Positions 14,880 to 23,356 of a stretch of DNA of 26,192 bases are shown piece after piece. The notes under the pieces are model-generated. The model was given only the letters and a program-made list of their open reading frames with translations, made no database searches and was not told where the DNA came from. Source of the stretch: UBA6107 sp964459385. GTDB lineage: Bacteria; Chloroflexota; Anaerolineae; Anaerolineales; Anaerolineaceae. The stretch's first letter is position 1. The number at the start of each line of letters is the position of its first letter. A program made the translations under genes and the position numbers. The DNA lies in contig CAYWLG010000023.1 in assembly GCA_964459385.1 (NCBI GenBank), positions 1-26,192 on the forward strand. Direction: 5' to 3'.

Positions 14880-16481
14880 ATGGCCGCTGGCAAAAAAGAG
14901 ACGATCAAGAAATTACTCGGCGGAATTCCATTTACGGCTGAGTTGTACTGGCTGGTTCATCAGAAGGGCGCTCCCATCCAGACGCGCTTTACTTTGCGCC
15001 GTCTGCAGGAATCCATTCCTGAAATGGTGGAACAGGCCGTTGCAGCTCGAAAGACTGCTCAGCCGGGGAAAAAGGTTTTTATTTTTGCTTCATTGCACTA
15101 TTGGATCGAACAGGTGACCGTCACCGCGCTGGGGCTGGCTGCTGAAGGCAATGACGTCACCTTTGGCTTCTACCCTTATGCCGATTGGTACACCGACCAG
15201 ACCAAATTCGATCTGCGCCGGCAAAACCTGTACACACAAAAAGTGCTCGAACCGGCAGAATCATTGATTCATCCGGTCTCGTTCTTGAACCTGCGTTCCC
15301 CCTACGTTACTCTGCCCAAACAGCTTAAAGAAGCAGTGGAGGAAGTGACGGTTTTTGATACCCAGTACACCCTGCAAATTGAAGAGGTGGATCCAACCTG
15401 GCCGACCTATAAGTTCCGTCATGCGCGCAATCTAGAAGCCGCCCAGACCATTTACTCCTGGCTGCGTGCCAACAAGCCGGAAGTGGTCGTTGTTCCCAAC
15501 GGCACCATTTTGGAATACGGCATTGTCTATCGTGTAGCACGGTTTTTGAACATCCCCACCATGACCTACGAGTTCAGCGACCAGCATGATGTTTGCTGGC
15601 TGGGGCAGAACACAGAGATCATGCGCCAGGATACTTCAGCCATGTGGAGCGCTCAAGAAGGCACCAAATTGAGCAGCGAACAGCGCAAGCGCATCCAGGC
15701 GATGTTTGAATCGCGCCAAAAGGCCAAGGTGCATGAGAATTTCACGCGTAAATGGCAAAACACTCCCTCGCAGGGGGCTCAGAACGTGCGTGAGCTATTA
15801 GAACTGGATGATCGCCCGATCGTACTGCTGCCCACCAACGTTTTGGGTGACAGCCTTACTTTGGGGCGCCAGGTATTTTCAAAGACGATGGCAGAGTGGG
15901 TAAGCCGCACCATCCTTTACTTCATTGGCCGGCCGGACGTGCAACTGGTGATCCGTATTCATCCGGGCGAGATCCTCACCCGCGAATATTCGATGATGGA
16001 TGTAGTACAAAAGACCCTGCCCGAATTGCCTGAGTATATTCATGTGATCGGCCCCGAAGAGAAGATCAATACCTATGATCTGATCGACATTGCCGATATC
16101 GGGCTGGTCTATACCACCACTGTTGGACTGGAGATGGCCTTGAAGGGTATTCCGGTGCTGGTGGCTGGTCAGACCCACTACCGCGGACGCGGTTTCACCA
16201 TCGACCCCAACTCCTGGGTGGATTATTTCAAGATGCTGGGTTCACTGCTTGAAGAGCCCAAGAAGCACCGCTTGAGCAAAGAAGAGATCGAGACCGGCTG
16301 GAAATATGCCTACCACTTCTTCTACACTTTCCCGCTTGCTTTCCCGTGGCACATAAAATTGTGGCAGGATTATGAAGAAAACAAGATCAGCCATGTGTTT
16401 AGCCACGCGGGCAAGAAGAAGTACGAAAAAACATTCCAATATTTTACCGGCCAACCGATCGACTGGTCTAAATTAAACTAA
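14880..16481 (+). CDS. Capsule-polysaccharide-type glycosyltransferase (KpsC/LipB-like)
   Basis: A 533-residue cytoplasmic protein that resembles the capsule polysaccharide biosynthesis family, a GT-B-like group. Supporting pieces are a Rossmann-like strand with KPEVVVVPNGTILEYGIVYRVARFL (roughly residues 198-222), VIRIHPGE (about 356-363), and the donor-site-like segment DIGLVYTTTVGLEMALKGIPVLVAG followed by HYRGRGF, characteristic of this family. No signal peptide or membrane helix. The ATG follows GAGGAA and lies 2 nt after the wzt stop. Known relatives add Kdo or other sugars to lipid acceptors; the donor here is not known. Confidence 0.75.
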   Translation: MAAGKKETIKKLLGGIPFTAELYWLVHQKGAPIQTRFTLRRLQESIPEMVEQAVAARKTAQPGKKVFIFASLHYWIEQVTVTALGLAAEGNDVTFGFYPYADWYTDQTKFDLRRQNLYTQKVLEPAESLIHPVSFLNLRSPYVTLPKQLKEAVEEVTVFDTQYTLQIEEVDPTWPTYKFRHARNLEAAQTIYSWLRANKPEVVVVPNGTILEYGIVYRVARFLNIPTMTYEFSDQHDVCWLGQNTEIMRQDTSAMWSAQEGTKLSSEQRKRIQAMFESRQKAKVHENFTRKWQNTPSQGAQNVRELLELDDRPIVLLPTNVLGDSLTLGRQVFSKTMAEWVSRTILYFIGRPDVQLVIRIHPGEILTREYSMMDVVQKTLPELPEYIHVIGPEEKINTYDLIDIADIGLVYTTTVGLEMALKGIPVLVAGQTHYRGRGFTIDPNSWVDYFKMLGSLLEEPKKHRLSKEEIETGWKYAYHFFYTFPLAFPWHIKLWQDYEENKISHVFSHAGKKKYEKTFQYFTGQPIDWSKLN

Positions 16482-16495
16482 TGAGACGATAACGC

Positions 16496-17380
16496 ATGAG
16501 CGATCAAAATAACGAAGCTGAACTGAAACAACAGGTAAGCCATTTTTACAACCAGATCGGTTGGAAGATGCAGAATGACGGTTTTTATCAAAATGCCCGT
16601 TATGAAGATCTGCGCCCGGTCTCGCATGAATACATTCACCGCTGCCACATGCGCGTCAAGCGTTTTTTACGCCCAACGGGCGAATTTCTGCTTGATGCCG
16701 GTTCAGGGCCGGTGCAGTACCCGGAATATGTGACCTATTCGCAAGACTATCATTACCGCGTCTGTCTGGATATTTCGATCATCGCGTTGCAGGAGGCCCG
16801 TCATCGCCTGGGCGAGAAAGGCCTTTACGTGGTGGCGGATGTCGCCAACCTGCCTTTCAAGTCGGATACTTTTGATGGGCTGGTTTCTCTGCATACCCTG
16901 CATCACATTCCCCCCGAACAACATGCCGACGCGTATGCGGGCTTCGACAGGGTTCTGAAGGCGGGTGCCACTGGGGTGGTCGTCAACGCCTGGACTTCCC
17001 CGGCCCTGATGCAGCGCTTGTCGTGGATGGTGCGTCTCATGGATCGCGTCAATGGCCTGATCGGTAAATTCTCTGCGCCAAAAGTGGGCCAAGAAACCAG
17101 CGGGAAAACCGCGGCAGCTAAGAAGGCTCAGCCTACCGGCACCTATACTCAGCATCTGACCCCCGAGTGGTTAAAAGATCAACTGGATGGGATCGTCGAT
17201 TATGAAATTCGTGTCTGGCGCTCGGTGAGCGTGCGTTTCTTGCGTTCGGTCATCCAGCCCTGGCTGGCAGGCCGCTTTTGGCTGAGGGTGCTCTACAATA
17301 ATGAGGAAAAGAATCCCCATTATTTCGGCGAAAATGGTCAGTATCCGATGGTCATTATTACAAAAAAAGCAGCAAACTAA
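16496..17380 (+). CDS. Class I SAM-dependent methyltransferase
   Basis: A 294-residue soluble enzyme. SAM-binding motif I is LLDAGSGP (65-72), the acidic post-I residue is Asp92 in VCLDIS, then VADVANLPF (113-121) and the motif SLHTLHHIPP (131-140), as in small-molecule and glycan methyltransferases. A linker rich in Lys and Ala around 195-215 separates the catalytic part from a C-terminal segment with YNNEEKNPHYFGENGQYPMVII. In its place between an ABC exporter and sugar genes it may methylate the growing glycan, possibly capping the chain end. That role is inference. Confidence 0.85.
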   Translation: MSDQNNEAELKQQVSHFYNQIGWKMQNDGFYQNARYEDLRPVSHEYIHRCHMRVKRFLRPTGEFLLDAGSGPVQYPEYVTYSQDYHYRVCLDISIIALQEARHRLGEKGLYVVADVANLPFKSDTFDGLVSLHTLHHIPPEQHADAYAGFDRVLKAGATGVVVNAWTSPALMQRLSWMVRLMDRVNGLIGKFSAPKVGQETSGKTAAAKKAQPTGTYTQHLTPEWLKDQLDGIVDYEIRVWRSVSVRFLRSVIQPWLAGRFWLRVLYNNEEKNPHYFGENGQYPMVIITKKAAN

Positions 17381-17403
17381 TTCCGTTTTAAGAAGGTGGA
17401 ATC

Positions 17404-18411
17404 ATGGATTGGACAAATAAAGTTGTTCTGATAACCGGTGGAACCGGTTCATTTGGTAAAAAATTCATTCAGGTGATGCTCAACGAGTACCATCCTGCCA
17501 AGATCATCGTATACAGCCGTGACGAGTTGAAACAGCACGAAATGCGTGTGGCCGGTTACGAGCATCCCAGCCTGCGCTATTTCATCGGTGATATCCGCGA
17601 CAAAGAGCGCCTGTGCCGAGCCTTTGAAGGGGTGGATGTGGTCATTCACGCAGCCGCCCTGAAACAGGTGCCCGCCTGTGAATACAACCCGATGGAAGCC
17701 ATCAAGACCAACATTTTGGGCAGCAGCAATGTGATCGATGCCGCCATTGACACCGGTGTGAAGCGTGTGGTGGCCTTGAGCACCGATAAAGCGGTCAACC
17801 CGGTCAACCTTTACGGCGCCACCAAACTGGCCGCCGAAAAGCTTGTTATTCAGTCCAATGCCTATGCCGGTGGGCGCGACGTGCGTTTTGCCTGTGTGCG
17901 CTACGGCAATGTGGTCGGCAGCCGCGGCTCTGTGGTGCCCGTTTTCTTAAAACAGCGTGAAAGCGGCAAGGTGACCCTCACCGATGACCGCATGACCCGC
18001 TTCTGGATCAGCCTGGATCAGGGGGTGCGCTTCGTGATTCGTGCTGCCGAGAACATGCACGGTGGTGAGGTCTTCGTCCCCAAGATCCCATCCATGACCG
18101 TGGCCGATCTGGCCAAGGCCATTGCCCCTGAGGCGAAAGTGGAGGTCATCGGCATTCGCCCCGGCGAGAAACTGCACGAAGTGCTCATCGGCGATGACGA
18201 ATCCCGCCAGACGATTGAGCTGGAGGATATGTACGTGGTGCAGCCGGCTGAGGCCATGTGGTTCGGCCGCGATTGGGCCTCTAAAGGCAAACCCTGTGAA
18301 GATGGGTTCCGCTACGCTTCAAACACCAACGATAAGTGGCTGAATGTGGACGAGATCAGCAAGATCATCGCCCCCATCGAGGCCGATTACCTGTCAGGAA
18401 AGCTGGGATGA
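17404..18411 (+). CDS. pseB: PseB/CapE-family UDP-N-acetylglucosamine 4,6-dehydratase
   Basis: NADP-dependent inverting dehydratase of the FlaA1/PseB/CapE group, converting UDP-GlcNAc to a UDP-4-keto-6-deoxy-hexosamine. The 335-residue protein has TGGTGSFG (11-18), GDIRDKERL (62-70), HAAALKQVPACEYNPMEAI (82-100) and the active-site set STDKAVNPVNLYGATK (126-141) with Asp128, Lys129, Tyr137 and Lys141; the DK pair is the mark of this subfamily. The C-terminal half carries RPGEKLHEVLIG. It overlaps the RmlD-like gene by ATGA, which suggests the keto sugar is handed to that reductase. The next enzyme of pseudaminic acid synthesis, PseC, is not in the window. Confidence 0.92.
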   Translation: MDWTNKVVLITGGTGSFGKKFIQVMLNEYHPAKIIVYSRDELKQHEMRVAGYEHPSLRYFIGDIRDKERLCRAFEGVDVVIHAAALKQVPACEYNPMEAIKTNILGSSNVIDAAIDTGVKRVVALSTDKAVNPVNLYGATKLAAEKLVIQSNAYAGGRDVRFACVRYGNVVGSRGSVVPVFLKQRESGKVTLTDDRMTRFWISLDQGVRFVIRAAENMHGGEVFVPKIPSMTVADLAKAIAPEAKVEVIGIRPGEKLHEVLIGDDESRQTIELEDMYVVQPAEAMWFGRDWASKGKPCEDGFRYASNTNDKWLNVDEISKIIAPIEADYLSGKLG

Positions 18412-19325
18412 CGCGAATTCTGGTGACCGGCGCAAGCGGTTTGCTTGGGCTCAATCTCTCTTTGGCCGTGGACGGCAAACAGCATCAGGTGATCGGGGTG
18501 GCCAATACGCAGCCCTTCACCTGGGTGGGTTTTAAGAGCGTTCAGGCTGAACTGACCGAGCCAGGGGTGGTGGAGAGTTTGATCGAAGAGCACAAACCAG
18601 AGGTTATCATTCACTGCGCGGCCATTGCCAATGTGGATGATTGCGAATCGCGCCCTGAGGTGGCCGAACAGATCAATGCCCGCCTCCCCGGCGAGATCGC
18701 TGCCGCTGCCGCGAAACACCAGATCAAGATGGTGCAGATCTCTACCGATGCCGTCTTTGACGGTCAGGTGGGCAACTATGTAGAAACGGACGTTCCGCAC
18801 CCCCTCAGCGTTTACGCGGCTTCCAAGCTGGGCGGCGAAAAGGCAGTTGCCCAGGCCAACCCCGGCGCGCTGATCACCCGGGTTAACTTTTATGGCTGGA
18901 GCATGGCCGGCAATCGCAGTCTGGCCGAATGGTTCGTCAATAATCTAAAAGAGGGCACGCCCCTGCAGGGCTTCACCGACATCACTTTTTGCCCGATGAT
19001 GGTGCTCGATCTGACCGACACGCTCATGCAGGCGATTGAGCTGGACTTGAAGGGTCTCTACCATATGGTGGGGCCGCAGGTCATGTCAAAATACGATTTC
19101 GGGCAGGCCATCGCCAAAAAATTCGGCTTTGATCCGGCGCTCATTGCGCCCGCTTCGGTCAACGATGCGGGTCTCAAAGCAGCGCGCTCTCCCCGATTGA
19201 CACTTTCCACCGAAAAACTGGTTAAAGCCCTCGGACACGAACTCCCTGATTTTGAGAGTGGCCTGGAGAAATTCTATAATCAGTATCGTCACGGTTATCC
19301 AGAACTGATCAAAAAACTTTTCTAA
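18408..19325 (+). CDS. RmlD-like SDR sugar reductase
   Basis: A 305-residue nucleotide-sugar reductase of the dTDP-4-dehydrorhamnose reductase type. Visible are TGASGLLG (7-14), IIHCAAIANVDDCESRPE (67-84), STDAVFDG (112-119) and the catalytic Tyr136/Lys140 in VYAASK. ATG 18408 overlaps the dehydratase stop; earlier starts would only run inside pseB. Real RmlD would need RmlABC, none of which are in the window. Placed directly behind a PseB/CapE-type dehydratase it more likely reduces that 4-keto product (compare CapF-type steps) or another deoxyhexosamine. Substrate is unknown. Confidence 0.85.
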   Translation: MTRILVTGASGLLGLNLSLAVDGKQHQVIGVANTQPFTWVGFKSVQAELTEPGVVESLIEEHKPEVIIHCAAIANVDDCESRPEVAEQINARLPGEIAAAAAKHQIKMVQISTDAVFDGQVGNYVETDVPHPLSVYAASKLGGEKAVAQANPGALITRVNFYGWSMAGNRSLAEWFVNNLKEGTPLQGFTDITFCPMMVLDLTDTLMQAIELDLKGLYHMVGPQVMSKYDFGQAIAKKFGFDPALIAPASVNDAGLKAARSPRLTLSTEKLVKALGHELPDFESGLEKFYNQYRHGYPELIKKLF

Positions 19326-19365
19326 CTTCGCATACAGTCTGATTGTGGTTTGAAAGGAGAATCAA

Positions 19366-20433
19366 ATGGAGATTAAGATTGGCAATCACCTGATCGGCAA
19401 AGATCATCCGACCTACTTCATCGCCGATATTTCGGCCAACCACGACGGCGATCTGGATCGCGCCAAGATGCTCATCCGTCTGGCCAAAGAGGCCGGCGCC
19501 GATGCTGCCAAGTTCCAGAACTTTCGCGCCCCCAAGATCGTTTCAGACTATGGCTTTACCCACATGAATGGCCAGGTTTCGCACCAGGCCAACTGGAAGA
19601 AATCGGTGTTTCAGGTCTATTCCGACGCCACCATCCCCTTTGACTGGACGCCCGTTCTGAAAGAGGAATGCGACAAGGTCGGCATTGATTATTTTTCATC
19701 CCCTTATGATTTTGAGGCGGTCGATTACCTTGATCCCTTCGTGCCGGCACACAAGATCGGCTCCGGGGATGTAGACTGGCTTGAAATGCTGGAGTATATC
19801 GCCCGCAAGGGGAAGCCGGTGCTGCTATCCACCGGTGCCGCCAGCATTGGCGAGGTGCAGCAGGCGGTGCACACCGTTTTGGCCATCAATAAACAGTTGG
19901 TGCTGTTTCAGTGCAACACCAACTACACGGCTCAGGCAGTCAATTTCGAGCATATCCACCTGCGTGTGCTGAACACCTATCAAACTCTGTTTCCAGAGGT
20001 CATCGTGGGCCTTTCAGACCACACGCATGGCCTGGCCACCGTGTTGGGCGCCGTGGCTTTGGGGGCTCGTGTGATCGAGAAGCATTTTACCGATGACACC
20101 ACCCGCGTTGGCCCCGACCATCCGTTCTCGATGACCCCAACCACCTGGAAGGATATGGTGGATCGCACGCGTGAACTGGAGCTTGCCCTTGGCTCAGCCG
20201 ATAAAAGCATCGCCGGCAATGAGCAAGATACCACTGTGGTGCAGCGCCGCTGTCTGCGCGCCGCCCGTGACTTGAAAGCTGGGGAAGTGCTCAGCCGCGA
20301 GATGATCGACATACTGCGCCCGGCCACCCCCGGCGCCATCAAACCCAGCCTGATCCAACAGGTGATCGGCACCCGCGTTTTGAAAGATATGCCCGCCGGT
20401 AAAGAGCTGCGCTGGACGGATTTGGGCGAATAA
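19366..20433 (+). CDS. neuB: NeuB-family sialic acid-like synthase (PEP condensing, SAF domain)
   Basis: Enzyme family that condenses phosphoenolpyruvate with a six-carbon amino sugar to give a nonulosonic (sialic acid-like) acid. The 355-residue protein has ISANHDGDLDRAK (23-35), AKFQNF (48-53), KIGSGD (roughly 128-133), and the two metal-binding histidines in GLSDHTHG and IEKHFTDD, followed by a C-terminal SAF (antifreeze-like) domain at about 285-353. AGGAG upstream sets the start. The NeuB family includes NeuB, PseI, LegI and SpsE, and the sequence does not say which sugar is used. No hydrolysing UDP-GlcNAc 2-epimerase or PseG-like protein is nearby. Confidence 0.88.
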   Translation: MEIKIGNHLIGKDHPTYFIADISANHDGDLDRAKMLIRLAKEAGADAAKFQNFRAPKIVSDYGFTHMNGQVSHQANWKKSVFQVYSDATIPFDWTPVLKEECDKVGIDYFSSPYDFEAVDYLDPFVPAHKIGSGDVDWLEMLEYIARKGKPVLLSTGAASIGEVQQAVHTVLAINKQLVLFQCNTNYTAQAVNFEHIHLRVLNTYQTLFPEVIVGLSDHTHGLATVLGAVALGARVIEKHFTDDTTRVGPDHPFSMTPTTWKDMVDRTRELELALGSADKSIAGNEQDTTVVQRRCLRAARDLKAGEVLSREMIDILRPATPGAIKPSLIQQVIGTRVLKDMPAGKELRWTDLGE

Positions 20434-20437
20434 CTTT

Positions 20438-20466
20438 TCTGGCCGGGTCAACCGGCCGGATTTATT
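20438..20466 (+). promoter_or_regulatory. Intra-operon hairpin directly before a glycosyltransferase start
   Basis: TCTGGCCGG (20438-20446) pairs with CCGGCCGGA (20452-20460), nine pairs including one G-U, over a 5-nt loop, followed by TTTATT and the ATG at 20467. It fills the whole gap after neuB and leaves no Shine-Dalgarno sequence outside the stem. It may act as an attenuator, a partial terminator or a translational block. Confidence 0.65.
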
Positions 20467-21561
20467 ATGAGAATCCTCTATTTCACCCAAGGCCAGACCC
20501 CGCATGACCTGCGCTTCTTGAACGCGCTGGCTCAGACCGACCATCAGGTGGCCGTTCTTTGTCTGGAGGAAGCAGAAGGGCGCCTTTGGCCGACAGGAAT
20601 TGAGGAATTGAAGTGGCCGCAGATCGTCGCGGAATCTTCCCGCAAAACACACGCCTTGCTGGCGCGCGGTCTTCGAGAGGTGGTCAGGCGGTTTTCACCC
20701 GATGTGGTGCATGCCGGGCCGATCCAAAAAGTGGCCGCCATCGCAGCCAGGGCGGGGATACACCCGCTGCTCAGCATGTCTTGGGGCTCCGACCTGCTCA
20801 TGGAAGCGGAGCACTCCTGGCGATCTGCCTGGCTGGCCCACTACACGTTGCGCCGCACCGATCTGTTGGCGGCGGATTGCAACACGGTGGTCAAAAAGGC
20901 TCTGGATCTAGGTTATCACGGCCCGCTGGCGGTCTTCCCCTGGGGGGTGGATCTGCAGCATTTCTCGCCGGATGGGAAAAGTGAGTTGCGCTCGCAGTTG
21001 GGCTGGCAAAACGAGTTCGTTCTGCTCAGTAACCGCAGCCTCGAACCGCTCTACGGCGTGGAGATCATTGCCTGGGCCTTTATTCTGGCCAGCCAGCAAA
21101 ATGACAGGCTGCGTCTGATGATCTTTGGCAGCGGGTCACAAGAAGCCAAAATCCGTGCCTTGTTTGAGAAGGCGGGTATTTTGGATCGTGTCTATTTCGG
21201 CGGTTTCGCCGCGCTCGACCGCTTGCCGGATGTTTATCGCAGCGCAGACGTGTACCTGAGCGCCTCGCACAGTGATGGCTCTTCCGTGTCGCTCATGGAG
21301 GCGCTGGCCTGTGCCAGACCGGTGGTCGTGTCGGATATCCCCTCCAATCAGGAGTGGGTCAAGCCCGCTCAACAAGGCTGGCTTTTCAAAGATGGAGATG
21401 CACAGGACTTGTCCGTGAAGATGCTCGAAGCCGCCGCCTCGCCCCATCTGGCAGAGATGGCGGCCAATAACCGCCACCAGGCAGAAGAACGGGCGGATTG
21501 GGCGAAGAATTTTCAAAAACTGCTGGATGCATACGCTCTGGTGTCACAACTGGTGAAATAA
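20467..21561 (+). CDS. GT4-family glycosyltransferase
   Basis: A 364-residue retaining GT-B glycosyltransferase that adds a sugar to the lipid-linked glycan on the cytoplasmic side. The N-terminal acceptor half contains DVVHAGPIQKVAAIAARAGI; the C-terminal donor half contains FPWGVDLQHFSP, LMIFGSGSQEAKI, VYFGGFAALDRLPDVYRSADVYLSAS and DGSSVSLMEALACARPVVVSD. The usual E-x7-E donor motif appears as D-x7-E (Asp in place of the first Glu). There is no ribosome-binding site except bases within a hairpin that ends 6 nt before the ATG. Sugar specificity unknown. Confidence 0.9.
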   Translation: MRILYFTQGQTPHDLRFLNALAQTDHQVAVLCLEEAEGRLWPTGIEELKWPQIVAESSRKTHALLARGLREVVRRFSPDVVHAGPIQKVAAIAARAGIHPLLSMSWGSDLLMEAEHSWRSAWLAHYTLRRTDLLAADCNTVVKKALDLGYHGPLAVFPWGVDLQHFSPDGKSELRSQLGWQNEFVLLSNRSLEPLYGVEIIAWAFILASQQNDRLRLMIFGSGSQEAKIRALFEKAGILDRVYFGGFAALDRLPDVYRSADVYLSASHSDGSSVSLMEALACARPVVVSDIPSNQEWVKPAQQGWLFKDGDAQDLSVKMLEAAASPHLAEMAANNRHQAEERADWAKNFQKLLDAYALVSQLVK

Positions 21562-21562
21562 A

Positions 21563-22348
21563 ATGACCGATCAAATGCCTTCACATAAAAGAACCGTCGC
21601 CATCATTCAGGCGCGTATGAGCTCGAGCCGTTTACCCGGCAAAGTGCTGAAAGAAGCCTCCGGCCGCCCCCTGCTGGAACGCATGGTGGAGCGGGTGCAA
21701 AAAGCCTCTCTGGTGGATGAAACCTGGATAGCCACCACAATAGACCCTTCAGACGATGAACTGGCCGATTTTTGCCGGGACCGCGGTCTGCACTGCTACC
21801 GCGGCAGTCTGCTGGATGTGCTGGATCGTTATTACCAGGCCGCTTTGCAGACAAAGGCAGAGCTTGTGGTGCGCCTTACCGGTGACTGCCCCTTCATTGA
21901 TCCTGATCTGATCGACAAGACCATCGGTGCGCTGCTTGAGAGCCGGGCCGATTTTGCCTGCAACCGCCTGCCTCCGCCGCTGAAACGCACTTATCCAATT
22001 GGCTTGGATGTAGAGGTGTGCACCTTTGCCGCGCTCTCTCGTGCCTGGCAGGAAGCCAAAGAGAAGCACGAACGGGAGCACGTGATGCCCTATCTCTATG
22101 AAGAGGCCGGACGCTTCAAAGTGGTCAAGATCGACCACAGCGAAGACCTTGGCGAGCTGCGCTGGACGGTGGATACCTCGCAAGACCTTGAATTCGTGCG
22201 TGCTGTCTATGAAAAGATGAATGGCCGCAATGATTTTACCTGGCTGGAGGTATTGCAACTGGTACGGCAGCATCCTGAGTTGGCTGCGATCAATGCCGGG
22301 GTGCAGCATAAATCCATGTTCGATGTGGATGAAAGGAACAAAAAATAA
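21563..22348 (+). CDS. spsF: SpsF-family cytidylyltransferase-like protein
   Basis: A 261-residue nucleotidyltransferase of the CMP-Kdo/CMP-sialate synthetase superfamily in the SpsF branch. The start shows the nucleotide-binding loop IIQARMSSSRLPGKVL (14-29), then RLTGDCPFIDPDLID (roughly 104-118) and, near the end, LRWTVDTSQDLEFVRAVYE (about 196-214), all typical of SpsF. It would activate a sugar acid with CTP or a related nucleotide. In Bacillus spore-coat clusters SpsF accompanies the NeuB-like SpsE, the same pairing as here with neuB upstream, so it is the best candidate for activating the nonulosonic-like product. The ATG follows the previous stop by one base. Confidence 0.86.
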   Translation: MTDQMPSHKRTVAIIQARMSSSRLPGKVLKEASGRPLLERMVERVQKASLVDETWIATTIDPSDDELADFCRDRGLHCYRGSLLDVLDRYYQAALQTKAELVVRLTGDCPFIDPDLIDKTIGALLESRADFACNRLPPPLKRTYPIGLDVEVCTFAALSRAWQEAKEKHEREHVMPYLYEEAGRFKVVKIDHSEDLGELRWTVDTSQDLEFVRAVYEKMNGRNDFTWLEVLQLVRQHPELAAINAGVQHKSMFDVDERNKK

Positions 22349-22360
22349 GGTCGGTCAGGC

Positions 22361-22369
22361 TGGTATAAT
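22361..22369 (+). promoter_or_regulatory. Internal extended -10 promoter candidate
   Basis: TGGTATAAT (22361-22369) is a perfect TGn-extended -10 box in the 54-bp gap before the next gene; an obvious -35 box is missing, which extended -10 promoters can tolerate. It would give the last three glycosyltransferase genes a second source of transcripts. Confidence 0.55.
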
Positions 22370-22402
22370 GACCTTCCGATCTTCGAACGGTAAACGATCC
22401 CT

Positions 22403-23356
22403 ATGAGCGAACAACCCTTAATCACCCTATTTACCTGCCCCAAACCCTTCACCAATCCGCACATTGCCACCATCCAGCGCAATGCCATCCGTTCATGGAA
22501 GGCGCTGGGCGAAAGCGTGCAGGTGGTCCTTCTGGGAGAGGAAGAAGGTCTGGCGGAGGCGGCCGCTGAATTGCAGGTAAAGCATATCCGTGAGATCAAA
22601 CGCAACGCTCAGAATACCCCGCTGCTTAGCTCGCTGTTTGAGCGGGCGCGCAATTTGAACCAAAGTCCCCTGCTGGCTTACGTCAATGCAGACATCATTC
22701 TCTTTGACGATTTCGTAGACTCCGCTCAAAAGCTGCTCGAGAAGACCCATGAATTCCTCATGGTCGGTCAGCGCTGGGATATGGACATCACCCAACTGCT
22801 CGATTTTCAACCCGGCTGGCAGGAATTATTGCGCCAGTCCACCCATGAGACGGGTAAGCTGCACAAGCCGATGGGCAGCGATTATTTTGTTTATCCGCGT
22901 GAATGTTTCGTGCACATTCCCGATTTTGCCATTGGCCGGGCCGGTTGGGATAACTGGATGATCTACGAGGCCCGCCAGCGCGGCTGGCTGACCGTGGATG
23001 CGACCGCCGACGTGATGATCATTCACCAAAACCACGATTATTCACATTTACCCGGCGGACAAAGCCATTACCGGCTGCCGGAAACCGATGAGAACGTGCG
23101 CCTCGCCGGCGGCAAACGTCATATCTTCTTGCTGCGCGATGCCAACTATCGCCTGCAAGGGGGACGGGTATCACGAAAACCGTTTGCCTGGGACCGATTC
23201 TGGCATGAGGCAGAGATCTTCCCGCTGGTGACGCTGCATTCTGAATTTTTGGGTAACGTGCATTACACACTCTTTCACCCCAAAAAAGCCTACGCCGAAT
23301 GGCGTGCCGGGCAGAAAACCAGAGCTGATTTTTCTGCTGGAAAGGATGCATCATGA
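22403..23356 (+). CDS. Putative glycosyltransferase, GT-A-like, uncharacterised group
   Basis: A 317-residue soluble protein. It begins with a strand/turn LITLFTCPKPFTNPHIATIQRNAIRSW (6-32) as in nucleotide-sugar-binding folds, and has a DxD-like element in LAYVNADIILFDDF (91-104) plus GRAGWDNWMIYEARQRGW further on, the acceptor-side pattern of GT-A enzymes. No membrane helix or signal peptide. It may have its own promoter upstream and it overlaps the following GT2 gene by ATGA. I cannot assign a specific family or sugar. Confidence 0.7.
   Translation: MSEQPLITLFTCPKPFTNPHIATIQRNAIRSWKALGESVQVVLLGEEEGLAEAAAELQVKHIREIKRNAQNTPLLSSLFERARNLNQSPLLAYVNADIILFDDFVDSAQKLLEKTHEFLMVGQRWDMDITQLLDFQPGWQELLRQSTHETGKLHKPMGSDYFVYPRECFVHIPDFAIGRAGWDNWMIYEARQRGWLTVDATADVMIIHQNHDYSHLPGGQSHYRLPETDENVRLAGGKRHIFLLRDANYRLQGGRVSRKPFAWDRFWHEAEIFPLVTLHSEFLGNVHYTLFHPKKAYAEWRAGQKTRADFSAGKDAS

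Noticed and set aside
22347..22375. AAGGTC and GACCTT arms around the internal -10 box as an operator
   Set aside because: Arms of six bases separated by 17 are expected by chance, and no copy occurs at the main operon promoter.
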